A stretch of 64,000 nt of DNA from Bacteriovorax sp. Seq25_V (GTDB lineage Bacteria > Bdellovibrionota > Bacteriovoracia > Bacteriovoracales > Bacteriovoracaceae): NCBI RefSeq assembly GCF_000447795.1, contig NZ_AUNI01000019.1, forward strand, positions 186,001 through 250,000, given 5' to 3'. A program made the position numbers and the translations under genes. The notes beneath the pieces are model-generated. The model was not told where the DNA came from, did not search any database, and was given only the letters and a program-made list of their open reading frames with translations. Shown here piece by piece: positions 15,959-25,997 of this stretch (positions are counted from its first letter, which is position 1; the number at the start of each line of letters is the position of its first letter).

Positions 15959-18703
15959 TTAGTTGTTTTTTTCTCCAAATGAACTCGTCAGTGGATTGAA
16001 GTCTTTCACTGGAAGCTCATCGTAGTATTGATCATCAGCATTTCCAAGGTCGTCATACTTCTCAACCGTACCTGGGATTGCGATATCTGCTACGAGGTCA
16101 TGATCTCTATCAAATGCCAGTAAGAAATTTGAAAAAGTATCTTTCATATATGTGTCTGGTAATACCGTCTTTTTTACTTTCTTTAAGAAGATATTCTGTG
16201 CATTTTCATTAACAAAGTCAGTGAATCTTGCAAAGTTTTTCTCTCCTCTTATTAGAGTAACAAATTTATTTTCGGCCATACTTAAGCCATCTCTTAGGAT
16301 TGTATTAAACTGGTGACCTTCTCCAATATAGAACCATGATTCAGTCAGTTGTTCTTCAACGATATTATCCATACAAATTCTAAATCTTTTTGGATTGTCA
16401 TATCTCCTCTCGATAATGTGTGGCATTCCTCCACCATAACCATATGGCATATGATGTTCTTGAAGCTCTAACTCATATCTATTCGTCCCTGTTAAAGTCA
16501 CGCACTTGTTTGTGTAAGCTTTAAATCCTAGGATAAGCTTCTCAGCATAAAGGTCAACACCTGTTCCAACATCAGCTCTGTTTGAGCTTCCTGTTTGCAT
16601 ATCGTGTCCCCACATCTTCCCAACGTCAATTCCACCATTTACTCCAATTTTTACAACTGGGATGTCAAACTTTACACCAAGTCCGGCCTTGATACTCCTT
16701 GATGTTGATACTCTATCACTTGTTCCATGGTACGAACCAGTACCAGCTCCACTGTGAATTCTAATTGTATTAGAGAATTCAACTCTTGGATTCTTTGTTT
16801 CAAGCGCTTTGATATGACTATATGCTGATACATCCATCATTGTCTCTGGCGCTTCTATACATTTTTTATAGTTAATGTCTTTGTAAGACTTAAATACCCA
16901 TGATCCAACTGTTTCATTGCTAAAGAACAGATCACAAAACTTTCTCATCGTGTCTCTTGAGTAGTTATCTTCAAAAAGGGCCAGTCTTTCTTGCTTTTCA
17001 AGCTTCATTGATAGTTTTTTATCAAGTGAAGAAAGTGAGATATTTGTAAAGTCCTCAAGTTCAGTTTCAGTCTTTGCTCTTTCCATAAATGCTTGTTCTG
17101 CACTTGTATTTGTTTTTCTTGCTAATTGTTGATCAATGATTTTCCCATTTGATTCAGAATTAACTTGTGAAAATAAGTTATCTAAAAATCCTTGTAACTC
17201 AACCATGTTACTCGATTCTTTTGCTACTGCATCTTCTACATCCACTTGTGTGTGTAGTACTGATCTGAACATCTTGCTTGAAGCATGGAACGTTCCTGCT
17301 GCAATTCCTGGTACTAGTGAGTTCTCAGTTTCTTCAAGTGGCTCAAGTTTCACAACAGCGTATGTTCTTGTGTAAACATATGGTACATCGCTAAATTTGA
17401 TTGGTAGATCAATTCTTGCTTTTAACCTCTTTGCCTCAATTTCAACTTCTTTTGCTGTCGCAGATATCACTTTGAACTTATGGTAGTTAGTTGAAGTTAG
17501 TTCAATATCACCATCTGTTGGAGCAAGGATTAAAACTTTTAGTCTAAATCTTCCTGAGAAGATTGGCTCAGTTGGATCAATTGTGTGTACGAAGTTACCA
17601 TAGTCAATTTTTGGAAACATATTAACGACGTATGACTTCACGATAACAAGATCTAGGTTCTTATTAATATGAAAGCCTTTATCTTGATCATGACCTAAGA
17701 ATGAATAGTTAATCTCATCAAGAAAGATTTTTGCTTTTTGATCTTTTGAATCTTCTGGGCATTCTCCTGAGATTGTATCATGACCAAAGACCCATCCAGA
17801 GTTAGACCATGGGTAGAGACATACTCTTCTTTCTACATATGCACCTTTAAGTGCAGGGTTCTTTGATTTCACGATAAAGTTGTATGGAATACGTCTTGTA
17901 TTTGTATATCTCTCATGTAGCATTGAAAAAGATAGTTCCGCACAACCATTTTCGTTAAGCATGAAGTTTTCTTTCTTTAATACACGTCCTGTTTCTTCAT
18001 TGATCATGTAGGCATCGATCATTTGTCTTGCCATTCTTTGACCATTTGACTTCAGGTTAAAACAAGTATTTGCTACAAATGGCTTGTCGATAACATTATT
18101 GTCATTTCTTGGATCCTCTTTTCCGTAACCTTTCGGTGTGAAACGAATTTGATCCATTACGATTGTATTGTTAATTGCAAGCTTGTTATTTCTATTTGTC
18201 GTTGTTCTATTTTCCGCCTTGGTTAAGTCAATGAAGTTGTCTCCGTTGATTGGATCAATTCCATAGTATAGAGGAGCACTAATTTCTGTACCATTCACAC
18301 TTATTGTTCTTTTAAATTCGACAAGCTGGTTTGCTTGTGTGAAATCGATCTCAACATGCTCTTCCCAGAATATACATGCATCTTTATCAGAGCGAAGAGT
18401 TTTTGTTCCAATCTCTTTTCCTGTTAAACTAAAGTTAAAGAAACTTAAGTCTCTATCAAAAGTCGTATCAAGACACGCTTTCATTGTGTAGAACTTATCC
18501 GTAGGCTGTCTTGATGTTGGACTCTCTCCAACTTCTTGTTTTCCATCTATCTTTATCGATTTAACGATTAGCGTGGAAGACATTGCGTTGATCCCATCAG
18601 CGCCGGCCAGTGGATCAGCTTTCTTGTCATCAACTGATTGCGAACAGCTAATTAGAAAAGCGCAAATAGTTAATAGGGCAAGCTTCTTCTTACAAAATGT
18701 CAT
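15959..18703 (-). CDS. large surface-type lipoprotein, 914 residues
   Basis: The signal peptide ends in a lipobox (FLISC, Cys20), so the protein is lipidated. The body is about 890 residues with no recognised family. Around residues 640-760 is a Gly/Ser-rich stretch (GAGTGSYHGTSDRVSTSRS, KIGVNGGIDVGKMWGHD) that may form a beta-sandwich or barrel-like core, near a pair of Cys (KCVTLTG and RICMD). The gene's ATG overlaps the end of the upstream barrel gene by 14 bp, implying coupled translation and possibly a complex on the cell surface. It ends at a strong terminator shared with the convergent gene. Confidence 0.7.
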   Translation of the reverse strand: MTFCKKKLALLTICAFLISCSQSVDDKKADPLAGADGINAMSSTLIVKSIKIDGKQEVGESPTSRQPTDKFYTMKACLDTTFDRDLSFFNFSLTGKEIGTKTLRSDKDACIFWEEHVEIDFTQANQLVEFKRTISVNGTEISAPLYYGIDPINGDNFIDLTKAENRTTTNRNNKLAINNTIVMDQIRFTPKGYGKEDPRNDNNVIDKPFVANTCFNLKSNGQRMARQMIDAYMINEETGRVLKKENFMLNENGCAELSFSMLHERYTNTRRIPYNFIVKSKNPALKGAYVERRVCLYPWSNSGWVFGHDTISGECPEDSKDQKAKIFLDEINYSFLGHDQDKGFHINKNLDLVIVKSYVVNMFPKIDYGNFVHTIDPTEPIFSGRFRLKVLILAPTDGDIELTSTNYHKFKVISATAKEVEIEAKRLKARIDLPIKFSDVPYVYTRTYAVVKLEPLEETENSLVPGIAAGTFHASSKMFRSVLHTQVDVEDAVAKESSNMVELQGFLDNLFSQVNSESNGKIIDQQLARKTNTSAEQAFMERAKTETELEDFTNISLSSLDKKLSMKLEKQERLALFEDNYSRDTMRKFCDLFFSNETVGSWVFKSYKDINYKKCIEAPETMMDVSAYSHIKALETKNPRVEFSNTIRIHSGAGTGSYHGTSDRVSTSRSIKAGLGVKFDIPVVKIGVNGGIDVGKMWGHDMQTGSSNRADVGTGVDLYAEKLILGFKAYTNKCVTLTGTNRYELELQEHHMPYGYGGGMPHIIERRYDNPKRFRICMDNIVEEQLTESWFYIGEGHQFNTILRDGLSMAENKFVTLIRGEKNFARFTDFVNENAQNIFLKKVKKTVLPDTYMKDTFSNFLLAFDRDHDLVADIAIPGTVEKYDDLGNADDQYYDELPVKDFNPLTSSFGEKNN

Positions 18704-19823
18704 AAGACTTCCTTAAGTTTATTTTTATAATTTTTTCATCTGATAAATAAAATTGTGGTGTCTTTACCTTTCTGTCTACGTAACTAATTGTCGTTGTGAG
18801 ACTTTCAGGATTTTCGATTTTAAGCTCTAATGTTTTACCTTCATAATTATTTTTATAAGGAGAGCTATTGTAATAACTAACTGTCGTATCTGAATCTACT
18901 GAGAAATCAGACATTGAAAGAGTAACCTTATTATCTAGAACTTCAGTTGAAGCTGAAAGTTCATATACCTTACCAGTGTCGTGACCGCTGTCAGCGTTGT
19001 TATTTTTCACCTGCTTCATTGCTGGTGTAATTGTTAAAGAATTACCAAGAGCAAGAGTCGTGCTGGCCTTAAGCATTTTTCCTTTAAATCCGTAAACGTA
19101 TAGTGAGTTTGATTCACTTGTGCCTGAAACAGTGTTTCCGTAGTACTTATCATTATAAGCTAGTGAACTTGAGAGATTCTTGTATGCGTACTGAGCGCCT
19201 TTTAAATCTATAGCATGTCTACCAAGTTTAAATTTGATATTGATAAATTCACTGAAAAATCTTGGTTCACCCTCGTCAATATTATCAAAACGATTTGATA
19301 GCTCGTCATTATATGGACTTGATTGTGTCGCCACGGCACTCATTTTTAAGAAATCATTTTCAAATGAGACTTTCTCTCTCACACCCATAGAGGATGCTCC
19401 TGAAGCAATTAGGTTGTCACTTGAGTCTTCATCATTATTATCAAGTGCACCAGCATAGAGGTCGAATAGTTCAAGAACATTATATGAAAGGTAGGCATAC
19501 TTAGCGTAGTAGCCAGACTTTGGTGTAAATCTTCTCTGATCATATTGAGCTTTTGAGCTTCCTGTCTCAGAAGAAAGCGTAAGGTTAAGATTTAAGTAGA
19601 TATCATTGGAAATATTCGCTCTTGTTTCGACGTTGAGACTCGAGTTGAAAAGCTTTGCTTTATCAATTGACCCCGCAAGATCTGTATAGCCTGCTCCTAG
19701 AGATAGTTTTAGTTTTTCAATTCCTAAATCCTTAGCACTCTTTTTGAAGTCCGCGCTAACTGTTCCACTCACAAGAGTAGAAAAGAGGAGAGATGAAATA
19801 AGGAGTTTTCTTTCACTTTTCAT
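18690..19823 (-). CDS. outer-membrane beta-barrel protein coupled to a large lipoprotein
   Basis: The 377-residue product has a signal peptide (cleavage near VSA, about residue 24). About 16 amphipathic strands of Tyr/Ser/Asn-rich sequence follow, such as YYAKYAYLSYNVLELFDLYAG, NIKFKLGRHAIDLKGAQYAYK and LYVYGFKGKMLKAST. Size and pattern fit a 14-16-stranded porin-type barrel. It lacks a C-terminal aromatic (ends KSYDIL), which is atypical for BAM substrates. It lies upstream of and overlaps the 914-residue lipoprotein gene. Function unknown. Confidence 0.7.
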   Translation of the reverse strand: MKSERKLLISSLLFSTLVSGTVSADFKKSAKDLGIEKLKLSLGAGYTDLAGSIDKAKLFNSSLNVETRANISNDIYLNLNLTLSSETGSSKAQYDQRRFTPKSGYYAKYAYLSYNVLELFDLYAGALDNNDEDSSDNLIASGASSMGVREKVSFENDFLKMSAVATQSSPYNDELSNRFDNIDEGEPRFFSEFINIKFKLGRHAIDLKGAQYAYKNLSSSLAYNDKYYGNTVSGTSESNSLYVYGFKGKMLKASTTLALGNSLTITPAMKQVKNNNADSGHDTGKVYELSASTEVLDNKVTLSMSDFSVDSDTTVSYYNSSPYKNNYEGKTLELKIENPESLTTTISYVDRKVKTPQFYLSDEKIIKINLRKSYDIL

Positions 19824-20116
19824 ATTAGTCCAAGCTTATAGTTCAAATTAATTAGTACACTATCAAATATACAAGAACCGTGCCATGCACCGTGTCATTT
19901 TTTCATGAAAATAATGAAAGTAAGGTACTGAAAAAAGGTAATGAATTATGATTAATTTATTGATTTTACTACATTTTGTTTAATTGGAGGTGTTATCTTT
20001 TTGGTGTGTCGTTTATTTTTTATACAATTTTTGGATGGCTAAAAAAAGATGAGACTATTCATTTCTTAATGTAAAATTTGAGAAGTTATTTATAAGTATG
20101 GGAAAAGATAGAAGCA

Positions 20117-20193
20117 TGGTAGCGATGGGCAGATTTGAACTGCCGACCCCGACGTTATGAATGTCGTGCTCTAACCAACTGAGCTACATCGCC
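20117..20193 (-). tRNA. tRNA-Met (CAU), elongator type
   Basis: The minus strand gives a full 77-nt cloverleaf with encoded CCA. The acceptor stem GGCGATG/CATCGCT includes a G1-U72 wobble, the D arm is GCTCAGTTGGTTAGAGC, and the anticodon arm is CGACA-TTCATAA-CGTCG. The T arm is GGCAG-TTCAAAT-CTGCC, and the discriminator is A. The anticodon is CAU. The paired position 1-72 and D-arm form exclude initiator tRNA. A G1-U72 start also occurs, from memory, in Bacillus elongator tRNA-Met. A tRNA-Ile2, whose CAU is modified by TilS, is less likely from the acceptor stem, but the divergent neighbour is tilS. Confidence 0.92.
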
Positions 20194-20256
20194 ATGGATT
20201 GTTCTGGAATATTAATGAGTTGCAGATATCTTGTCAATATATTAATTTAATAAAAA

Positions 20257-21411
20257 ATGACAAATCTAAAGCGCTATCTATTCAACTTTTCGAAACATAT
20301 CAATGAATTTTGTGTGGAATTCAATTTAATCGGATCAAAGCGTCCTGTTATTGCACTCAGTGGTGGCCTTGATTCTGTGGCCCTACTCTCTGTGATAAAT
20401 GACCTTCATCTGCAAGGATTTGTGCGTAGGCCTCGTGCTGTGACAGTTGATCATGGAACTCGTGCAGACATTTCTCATGAGCTTGCTGGACTCAAGGACT
20501 TTTGTCTGAAGCTTGGAATTGAATATACAATTTTAAAAATTGCGCCTCTTGATCTAAAAGCTTCAAATTTTGAAAATCTTGCACGTCATGCTCGCTATCA
20601 AGCTTTAAAAGAAAATCTCGAAAAAGATGAAGTTTGCTTACTTGGTCACCATTTAGACGATTGTTTTGAATGGTCATTAATGCAACAATTCAAAAGTTCT
20701 CAAATGAGCTCTAAACTGGGAATTCCTGTTAAAAGAGGAATATTTAGAAGACCGCTTCATTGTGTCTCTCGTGCCCAAATTTTAAAATATGCGCGACTAA
20801 AAAATCTATCTTGGTTTGAAGATAGTTCAAATAAAAATTTAAAATTTGAAAGAAATTTTGTACGCGAAAATTTAGTCAAAAAAATCGCTAAGCGCTATCC
20901 AAAATATCTCAAGCACTATGTGAATTCACAGCGTGAATTAAAACTAATGCTCCAAAGTAACAATGCTCATAAAAAGATGATGGTGAAATACCGTCATAGA
21001 GAATGGGGAGTAATTTTAGAAGTTGAAGGTGATCTACAACCAGATCTTCTTAAGCGTGAGATCTTTAAAATTTCAAGTGCGACTAGAGGCCAAGTCTCGT
21101 TGCAGATAGATAAATTTGTTCAAAATTTTAATAAGAACACAAATGAGACTAAAGGCCCATACACATTTTCTGGGGGGATTGAAGTTTACCAGTTTGGCCG
21201 TGCAATAATTATTGTTGCTAAGAACTTTGAGATAGAACCCATAGCTTCTCAGATTCCTGGCGCTTTTCCATTTATAGTCAAGGCGAAACCTAAGGAGGCC
21301 CTGCGCGGTACGTCTATCTTTTTATCTGCTAAATGCCGCGAACTTCAAGAGCAAATGGATGTCTCATACCCATGGAAGTCCCCGAGAGGGCAAGTTCTTA
21401 TCTATATTTAA
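20257..21411 (+). CDS. tilS: tRNA(Ile)-lysidine synthase
   Basis: The 384-residue protein has the PP-loop ATPase motif SGGLDS (residues 35-40) in VIALSGGLDSVALL. It also has TVDHGTR, ARHARYQAL, LLGHHLDDCFEW and a later DSSNKNLKFERNFVRENLV segment, all typical of TilS. TilS converts C34 of tRNA-Ile(CAU) to lysidine with ATP and lysine, changing its decoding from AUG to AUA. The C-terminal part is shorter and more divergent than in E. coli (432 residues). There is no Shine-Dalgarno sequence. A TTGCAG-17-TAATTT promoter (20220-20248) would start the transcript within 1-2 nt of the ATG. Confidence 0.9.
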   Translation: MTNLKRYLFNFSKHINEFCVEFNLIGSKRPVIALSGGLDSVALLSVINDLHLQGFVRRPRAVTVDHGTRADISHELAGLKDFCLKLGIEYTILKIAPLDLKASNFENLARHARYQALKENLEKDEVCLLGHHLDDCFEWSLMQQFKSSQMSSKLGIPVKRGIFRRPLHCVSRAQILKYARLKNLSWFEDSSNKNLKFERNFVRENLVKKIAKRYPKYLKHYVNSQRELKLMLQSNNAHKKMMVKYRHREWGVILEVEGDLQPDLLKREIFKISSATRGQVSLQIDKFVQNFNKNTNETKGPYTFSGGIEVYQFGRAIIIVAKNFEIEPIASQIPGAFPFIVKAKPKEALRGTSIFLSAKCRELQEQMDVSYPWKSPRGQVLIYI

Positions 21412-21420
21412 TTTCATAGT

Positions 21421-21448
21421 CTTGACATTGGCGTCCGTGATACCATTT
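21421..21448 (+). promoter_or_regulatory. candidate heat-shock (sigma32-like) promoter of ftsH
   Basis: CTTGACA (21421-21427), 13 nt, then TACCATTT (21441-21448). This matches 6 of 8 bases of the CCCCATNT element and nearly all of CTTGAAA of E. coli sigma32 promoters, at an allowed spacing. ftsH is a heat-shock gene in other bacteria. The start codon is about 92 nt downstream. Confidence 0.45.
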
Positions 21449-21539
21449 TAATGACTGGTATTTCTTGAAAGAATGAAAATCAGTCTTTACAATATGTTAC
21501 CATAAGAAAATAGGAATCTAACATTTCGAATAAAGGATT

Positions 21540-23450
21540 ATGATGAAAAATCAACAAAAAACATTACTACTGTGGACTGTTTTCATCCTCATGGTTTTAG
21601 CAATTTCTAAAGTTGCAACAGAGGGAAGGCAAGTTTACAAACCTGTCTCTTACCCTGACTTTATCTCTTCAGTAGAAGCAAAGCATGTAGAGAAAGTTAT
21701 CTTCAAAGGTAAGAACACAATTCTTGGTAAATTTAATCAAGGGTATGAAAATGGAAGCTGGTTTCAAACTACTGGTAACACTGGTCCAGAGACTTTCCAT
21801 ATCCTAAGAGATAATAAAATTACTCCAGAGTATGAAGAGGAAGAAAAGCAGACAATGCTGACTACTTTTCTTATTCACTGGGGACCAATGATCTTCTTAT
21901 TTGTTATCGTGATCTTCTTCCTGAAGCAACTTCAATCAGGTGGCGGAAAAGCGATGAGCTTTGGAAAATCTAAGGCACGTATGCTCTCTCCACATGACAA
22001 GAAAGTTACTTTCGCAGATGTATCAGGTGTTGAAGAAGCGAAAGAAGAGCTTGCAGAAGTTGTAGACTTCCTCAAGGATCCAAAGAAATATACTTCTCTT
22101 GGTGGAAAGATTCCTAAAGGTGTTATCCTAGTAGGTCCTCCAGGGACAGGTAAGACTCTTCTTGCAAGAGCTGTTGCTGGTGAAGCAAATGTTCCATTCT
22201 TTTCTATCTCTGGTTCTGACTTCGTTGAAATGTTCGTTGGGGTTGGTGCTTCAAGAGTTAGAGATCTTTTTGAGCAAGGAAAGAAATCAGCTCCATGTAT
22301 TATCTTTATTGATGAGATCGATGCGGTTGGACGTCACAGAGGACACGGAATGGGTGGAGGCCACGATGAGCGTGAGCAAACACTAAACCAACTCCTTGTT
22401 GAGATGGATGGTTTCGAATCAAATGAAGGTGTTATTCTAATTGCAGCAACAAACAGAATTGACGTTCTTGATAGTGCTCTATTAAGACCAGGTCGTTTTG
22501 ATAGACGTGTTACTGTTGGTTCTCCAGATGTAAGAGGAAGACTTGGAATCTTAAAGGTTCACACTAAGAAAACTCCACTTGCTGAAGATATTAATCTTGA
22601 AGTTATCGCTAAAGGAACTCCTGGATTCACTGGTGCTGACCTTGCAAATCTTGTTAATGAAGCTGCACTCTATGCTGCTCGTTATGGGAAGAAAAAGCTT
22701 GAGATGATTGATTTTGAACAAGCAAAAGATAAAGTTCTAATGGGGCCAGAGAGAAAGTCGATGGTAATTTCTGATCACGAAAAACGTGTTACAGCTTATC
22801 ACGAAGCAGGACATACTCTTGTTGGTTTAAACCTGCCTAAAACAGATCCTATACATAAAGTTTCAATCATGCCACGTGGTGGAGCTCTTGGGGTTACTCA
22901 AACTCTTCCAAGTGAAGATATGCTAAACCTTACGAAAGAAAAAGGTGAGAACTTCATCGCTTTCTTAATGGGTGGACGTTGTGCAGAAGAGCTTATATTT
23001 GGTGAGATTTCAAATGGTGCTTCAAATGATATTGAAAAAGCAACAGGTCTTGCAAATGCAATGGTTTGTTCTTGGGGGATGTCTGAGAAATTAGGACCTA
23101 GAAATTATAAGAGACCTGGAGCAAATCCTTTCGGTGGTGCTCAAGGAGAAGGTGTTGGTTACTCTGAGCAAACGGCTAATGAGATCGATTCTGAAATTCA
23201 TGCATTCATTGATAATAACTACAAGCTTGCGATGAAAATTCTAACAGATAACCGTGGAGCTCTTGAAAGAATCGCTGAAGGACTTATGGTCTGGGAAACT
23301 CTTGACCTTAAGCAGATCACAGACCTTGTTGAAGGAAAAGATATTGGAGTTCCAATCATCGAGAAAAAAGAAAAGAAGCCAATCATCGGTGAAGATGGAT
23401 CTCTTATCCATGTTGATAAGAATATCCCTGATGATGGTGTGATCGCATAA
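21540..23450 (+). CDS. ftsH: ATP-dependent zinc metalloprotease FtsH
   Basis: The 636-residue membrane protease has two N-terminal membrane segments (about 8-26 and 113-135) around a periplasmic domain. The AAA module carries Walker A GPPGTGKT near 199, Walker [16 protein letters not shown] and the second region of homology ([20 protein letters not shown]). The zinc protease has the HEAGH motif at residues 421-425. FtsH removes misassembled membrane proteins and regulators, including LpxC and sigma32 in E. coli. It has two adjacent ATG codons after AAAGGATT; the first is taken. folP follows after 3 nt, a linkage also seen in other bacteria. Confidence 0.97.
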   Translation: MMKNQQKTLLLWTVFILMVLAISKVATEGRQVYKPVSYPDFISSVEAKHVEKVIFKGKNTILGKFNQGYENGSWFQTTGNTGPETFHILRDNKITPEYEEEEKQTMLTTFLIHWGPMIFLFVIVIFFLKQLQSGGGKAMSFGKSKARMLSPHDKKVTFADVSGVEEAKEELAEVVDFLKDPKKYTSLGGKIPKGVILVGPPGTGKTLLARAVAGEANVPFFSISGSDFVEMFVGVGASRVRDLFEQGKKSAPCIIFIDEIDAVGRHRGHGMGGGHDEREQTLNQLLVEMDGFESNEGVILIAATNRIDVLDSALLRPGRFDRRVTVGSPDVRGRLGILKVHTKKTPLAEDINLEVIAKGTPGFTGADLANLVNEAALYAARYGKKKLEMIDFEQAKDKVLMGPERKSMVISDHEKRVTAYHEAGHTLVGLNLPKTDPIHKVSIMPRGGALGVTQTLPSEDMLNLTKEKGENFIAFLMGGRCAEELIFGEISNGASNDIEKATGLANAMVCSWGMSEKLGPRNYKRPGANPFGGAQGEGVGYSEQTANEIDSEIHAFIDNNYKLAMKILTDNRGALERIAEGLMVWETLDLKQITDLVEGKDIGVPIIEKKEKKPIIGEDGSLIHVDKNIPDDGVIA

Positions 23451-23453
23451 CTA

Positions 23454-24317
23454 ATGCCAAATAACAAAGTTCAAATAATGGGAGTGATTAACCTCACTCC
23501 CAATTCTTTTTCTGACGGCGGTGAGCATCTTAGTGGCCAAGTCGTTGCAGATAAAATCAAATCTTTCACAGCTTATGAAAACCACATCATCGACATTGGG
23601 GTGGAGAGTACAGCTCCTTTTAATGACTCGATAAGCTTTAAAGAAGAAGTCAGCCGTCTTGATGAATTCTTCTTCCCAAGACTTTTAGAATTCAAAAAAC
23701 TGGGAGTGCAGACATTTTCCTTCGATACCTATAAGCATGAGACGATGACTTATATTCTCGAAAAATTAAGTGGAAGTGAAAGTGATTTTAAAATCATTTG
23801 GAATGATGTTTCAGGTGTAATTGATCAAGAGTTAGTTTCAATTTTAAATAAGTATCCTGAGATCGAAATTGTTATCTCTCACAATCTTGCAGGCAAGCGT
23901 GCTTTCTCAGGTGAGCATATGGATTATGTTGATGAGTCTCTAACAACAGCATCGGTCATATCGTTTTTTAAGAAGAGAGTAGACAAGCTAGTTGAGTCGG
24001 GCATTGAGCCTGGACGAGTTTGGTGTGATCCGTGTTTTGGTTTTTCTAAAACTCAGGAGCAAAATTACCTGCTTCTGGATGAAATTCTTACACTCACTGA
24101 GTTTTATCCAAAGTGGCTAATTGGTATCTCAAGAAAATCTTTTCTCCAAAAACTTGTCCCAGGTTTTGAGCAGATGACTAAAGACCAACGGATTATTGGC
24201 TCAGAAGTCTTTCATCAAAATTATCTGGCCAATATAGTGAATACACTAGAGTCTAAGGAGATTATCTTTAGAGTACACGACCCAAAAAGCTTATCTTTTT
24301 TACAAATTCATAGCTAA
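23454..24317 (+). CDS. folP: dihydropteroate synthase (folate synthesis)
   Basis: The 287-residue TIM-barrel enzyme has family signatures in order: IMGVINLTPNSFSDGG (about 8-23), DIGVESTAPF (normally DIGGESTRPG), WNDVSG, WCDPCFGFSKTQEQN (normally DPGIGFGKT) and IGISRKSF. It joins p-aminobenzoate to hydroxymethyldihydropterin pyrophosphate. Substitutions in the pterin-binding DIG-ST-RPG loop and in DPGIGF are noteworthy but conservative. The start lies 3 nt after ftsH, so it is cotranscribed with it. Confidence 0.9.
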   Translation: MPNNKVQIMGVINLTPNSFSDGGEHLSGQVVADKIKSFTAYENHIIDIGVESTAPFNDSISFKEEVSRLDEFFFPRLLEFKKLGVQTFSFDTYKHETMTYILEKLSGSESDFKIIWNDVSGVIDQELVSILNKYPEIEIVISHNLAGKRAFSGEHMDYVDESLTTASVISFFKKRVDKLVESGIEPGRVWCDPCFGFSKTQEQNYLLLDEILTLTEFYPKWLIGISRKSFLQKLVPGFEQMTKDQRIIGSEVFHQNYLANIVNTLESKEIIFRVHDPKSLSFLQIHS

Positions 24318-24345
24318 GAATCTGAAAATGCTGTATTGCAGCATA

Positions 24346-25803
24346 ATGAAAAAAATATCACTTAAAGTCTTACTTGTTCTTCTGTCTATTAATTACTCTT
24401 ATGCACGTGAGGTCATTAATTATTTTAGTGATGGAAAGAGTATTTCAAAGAAAAGGGTCTATGATGGGGATAGACTTCTAGCGGAACATAATTATTCAAT
24501 TGACGGTGAGGAAGTAACACGAACACTCTATGAATATAGAGAAGATGGTAGCTTTTATCGCATCAATTACATGAATAATTTTGAAAGACCAAAGAGAAAG
24601 GAGCTTGTTGCATTAAGGCAAGGTGAAGAAGTTGTTATTGAACGTTATGGTTTTGATAAGACAACTTTTGAGTTAGAAAATATCGACACTCTCGATGGGG
24701 ATAGAGTTGTCAGTCGATATGTCTTTGCACAAGAAGGTGAGAACTTCACTTATCGTTTTAATTACGATGAGGATCGAATTATTGGCTTCGATGTTCTCGA
24801 TACAAGCGGTGATGTTATTGGCGACTATGATCAGAGTATCATTGGGGATATTCCGGGGGGGCCTCAAGATGCAGTAGTGAAGATTGCTGTTATTGATTCT
24901 GGTTTTGATCACGGTCATGCTGATCTTCGCGATCATATCCTCATTAATCCAAATGAGAACTTTGATGGAGTTGATAATGATGGTGATGGTTTTGTTGATA
25001 ATGTTTTAGGCGTTCACTATGATGCTGGAAATAACTTAAAATTCTCGACACCTCTTCAGGGCAGAATAATGGATCCAGGTCCTCGTTCATCACAGAAAGC
25101 GGGAGTGTATGGAATTCCTTTTGAAACAATAAACACTAATGCTACGGGACAGATTAACTCCCATGGTACACATGTTGCTTCAATTGCTCTTCGTGATCTT
25201 GAGTCTGCTTCACTGCTGGCCTTCGCTGGAGATTTTGGAGAGGCGAAATATCTCGATCTCATTTCTAAAAAACTTAAGGAGTCAAAAGTTGACTTCGTAA
25301 ATATGAGTTTCTCTTTCCCTCATTTTTCTAGTGGCGATGTTGCACGTGAGACTTATCGAAGCTTACAAGAAATGTTCAAAAATAACCCTGAAACTATTTT
25401 CTTCGTTGCAGCTGGAAACAATGGGAGGCATTTTACAGCATCCCGTGACTCATGCCTTTACCCAGCTTGTTATCAGTTTGACAACGTGGTGACGATTGGG
25501 GCAACTGATAGCGATAAATTCGACGAGACGGGCAGTGAGAAAATGGCAGAATATTCTAACTTCAGTGAGACTTATGTTGACTTCTTTGCCCCAGGGACAA
25601 AAGTCAAGGCCGCGCTCTTGGGAGATATGCAAATTCGTTACAGTGGCACTTCGATGGCCTCACCTATGGCCTTGAATCAAGCGGCCAAGTTAAAGGAAGC
25701 ATTCCCTGAACTGACAGCAAAAGAAGTTATCGAACTTATGAAAAAGAGGGCCACAAAGACCACTGGAATTATCTCTAAGTATGGTTTAATTAGACCCTAT
25801 TAA
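24346..25803 (+). CDS. secreted subtilisin-like serine protease (S8) with a Ca2+-type loop
   Basis: The ATG at 24346 gives a signal peptide (MKKISLKVLLVLLSINYSYA); an ATG six codons earlier would spoil it. A propeptide-like region of about 150 residues follows. The S8 catalytic triad is visible: Asp184 in AVIDSGFDHGHADL, His273 in NSHGTHVASIA, and Ser436 in SGTSMASPMA, with the oxyanion Asn in VAAGNNG. After the Asp motif, NPNENFDGVDNDGDGFVDN is an EF-hand-like calcium loop often found in exported subtilases. It would be an extracellular or periplasmic endoprotease, as predatory bacteria produce in large numbers. It lies 28 nt after folP and may be cotranscribed with it. Confidence 0.9.
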   Translation: MKKISLKVLLVLLSINYSYAREVINYFSDGKSISKKRVYDGDRLLAEHNYSIDGEEVTRTLYEYREDGSFYRINYMNNFERPKRKELVALRQGEEVVIERYGFDKTTFELENIDTLDGDRVVSRYVFAQEGENFTYRFNYDEDRIIGFDVLDTSGDVIGDYDQSIIGDIPGGPQDAVVKIAVIDSGFDHGHADLRDHILINPNENFDGVDNDGDGFVDNVLGVHYDAGNNLKFSTPLQGRIMDPGPRSSQKAGVYGIPFETINTNATGQINSHGTHVASIALRDLESASLLAFAGDFGEAKYLDLISKKLKESKVDFVNMSFSFPHFSSGDVARETYRSLQEMFKNNPETIFFVAAGNNGRHFTASRDSCLYPACYQFDNVVTIGATDSDKFDETGSEKMAEYSNFSETYVDFFAPGTKVKAALLGDMQIRYSGTSMASPMALNQAAKLKEAFPELTAKEVIELMKKRATKTTGIISKYGLIRPY

Positions 25804-25997
25804 TAATCATATTATACGTGCGGAGCGGGGTGTGGGATAAAAATAGACACTGAACTGCGCGAGTTTACAGAGGTAACAGTACATTTTAAGCTAGTCTAAG
25901 GCCCTTATTCTCTATATTTTTTACATTCTCAAGCATATTTCCCCCACTGTTCGCCTTTCTCTACTAGAATGTTGCCGATTACCTAATCGGAGATTAT

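Noticed and set aside
19980-20055. Tiny open frame after TTGGAGG near 19985
   Set aside because: The start overlaps the ribosome-binding-like sequence and the product would be only about 20 hydrophobic residues.
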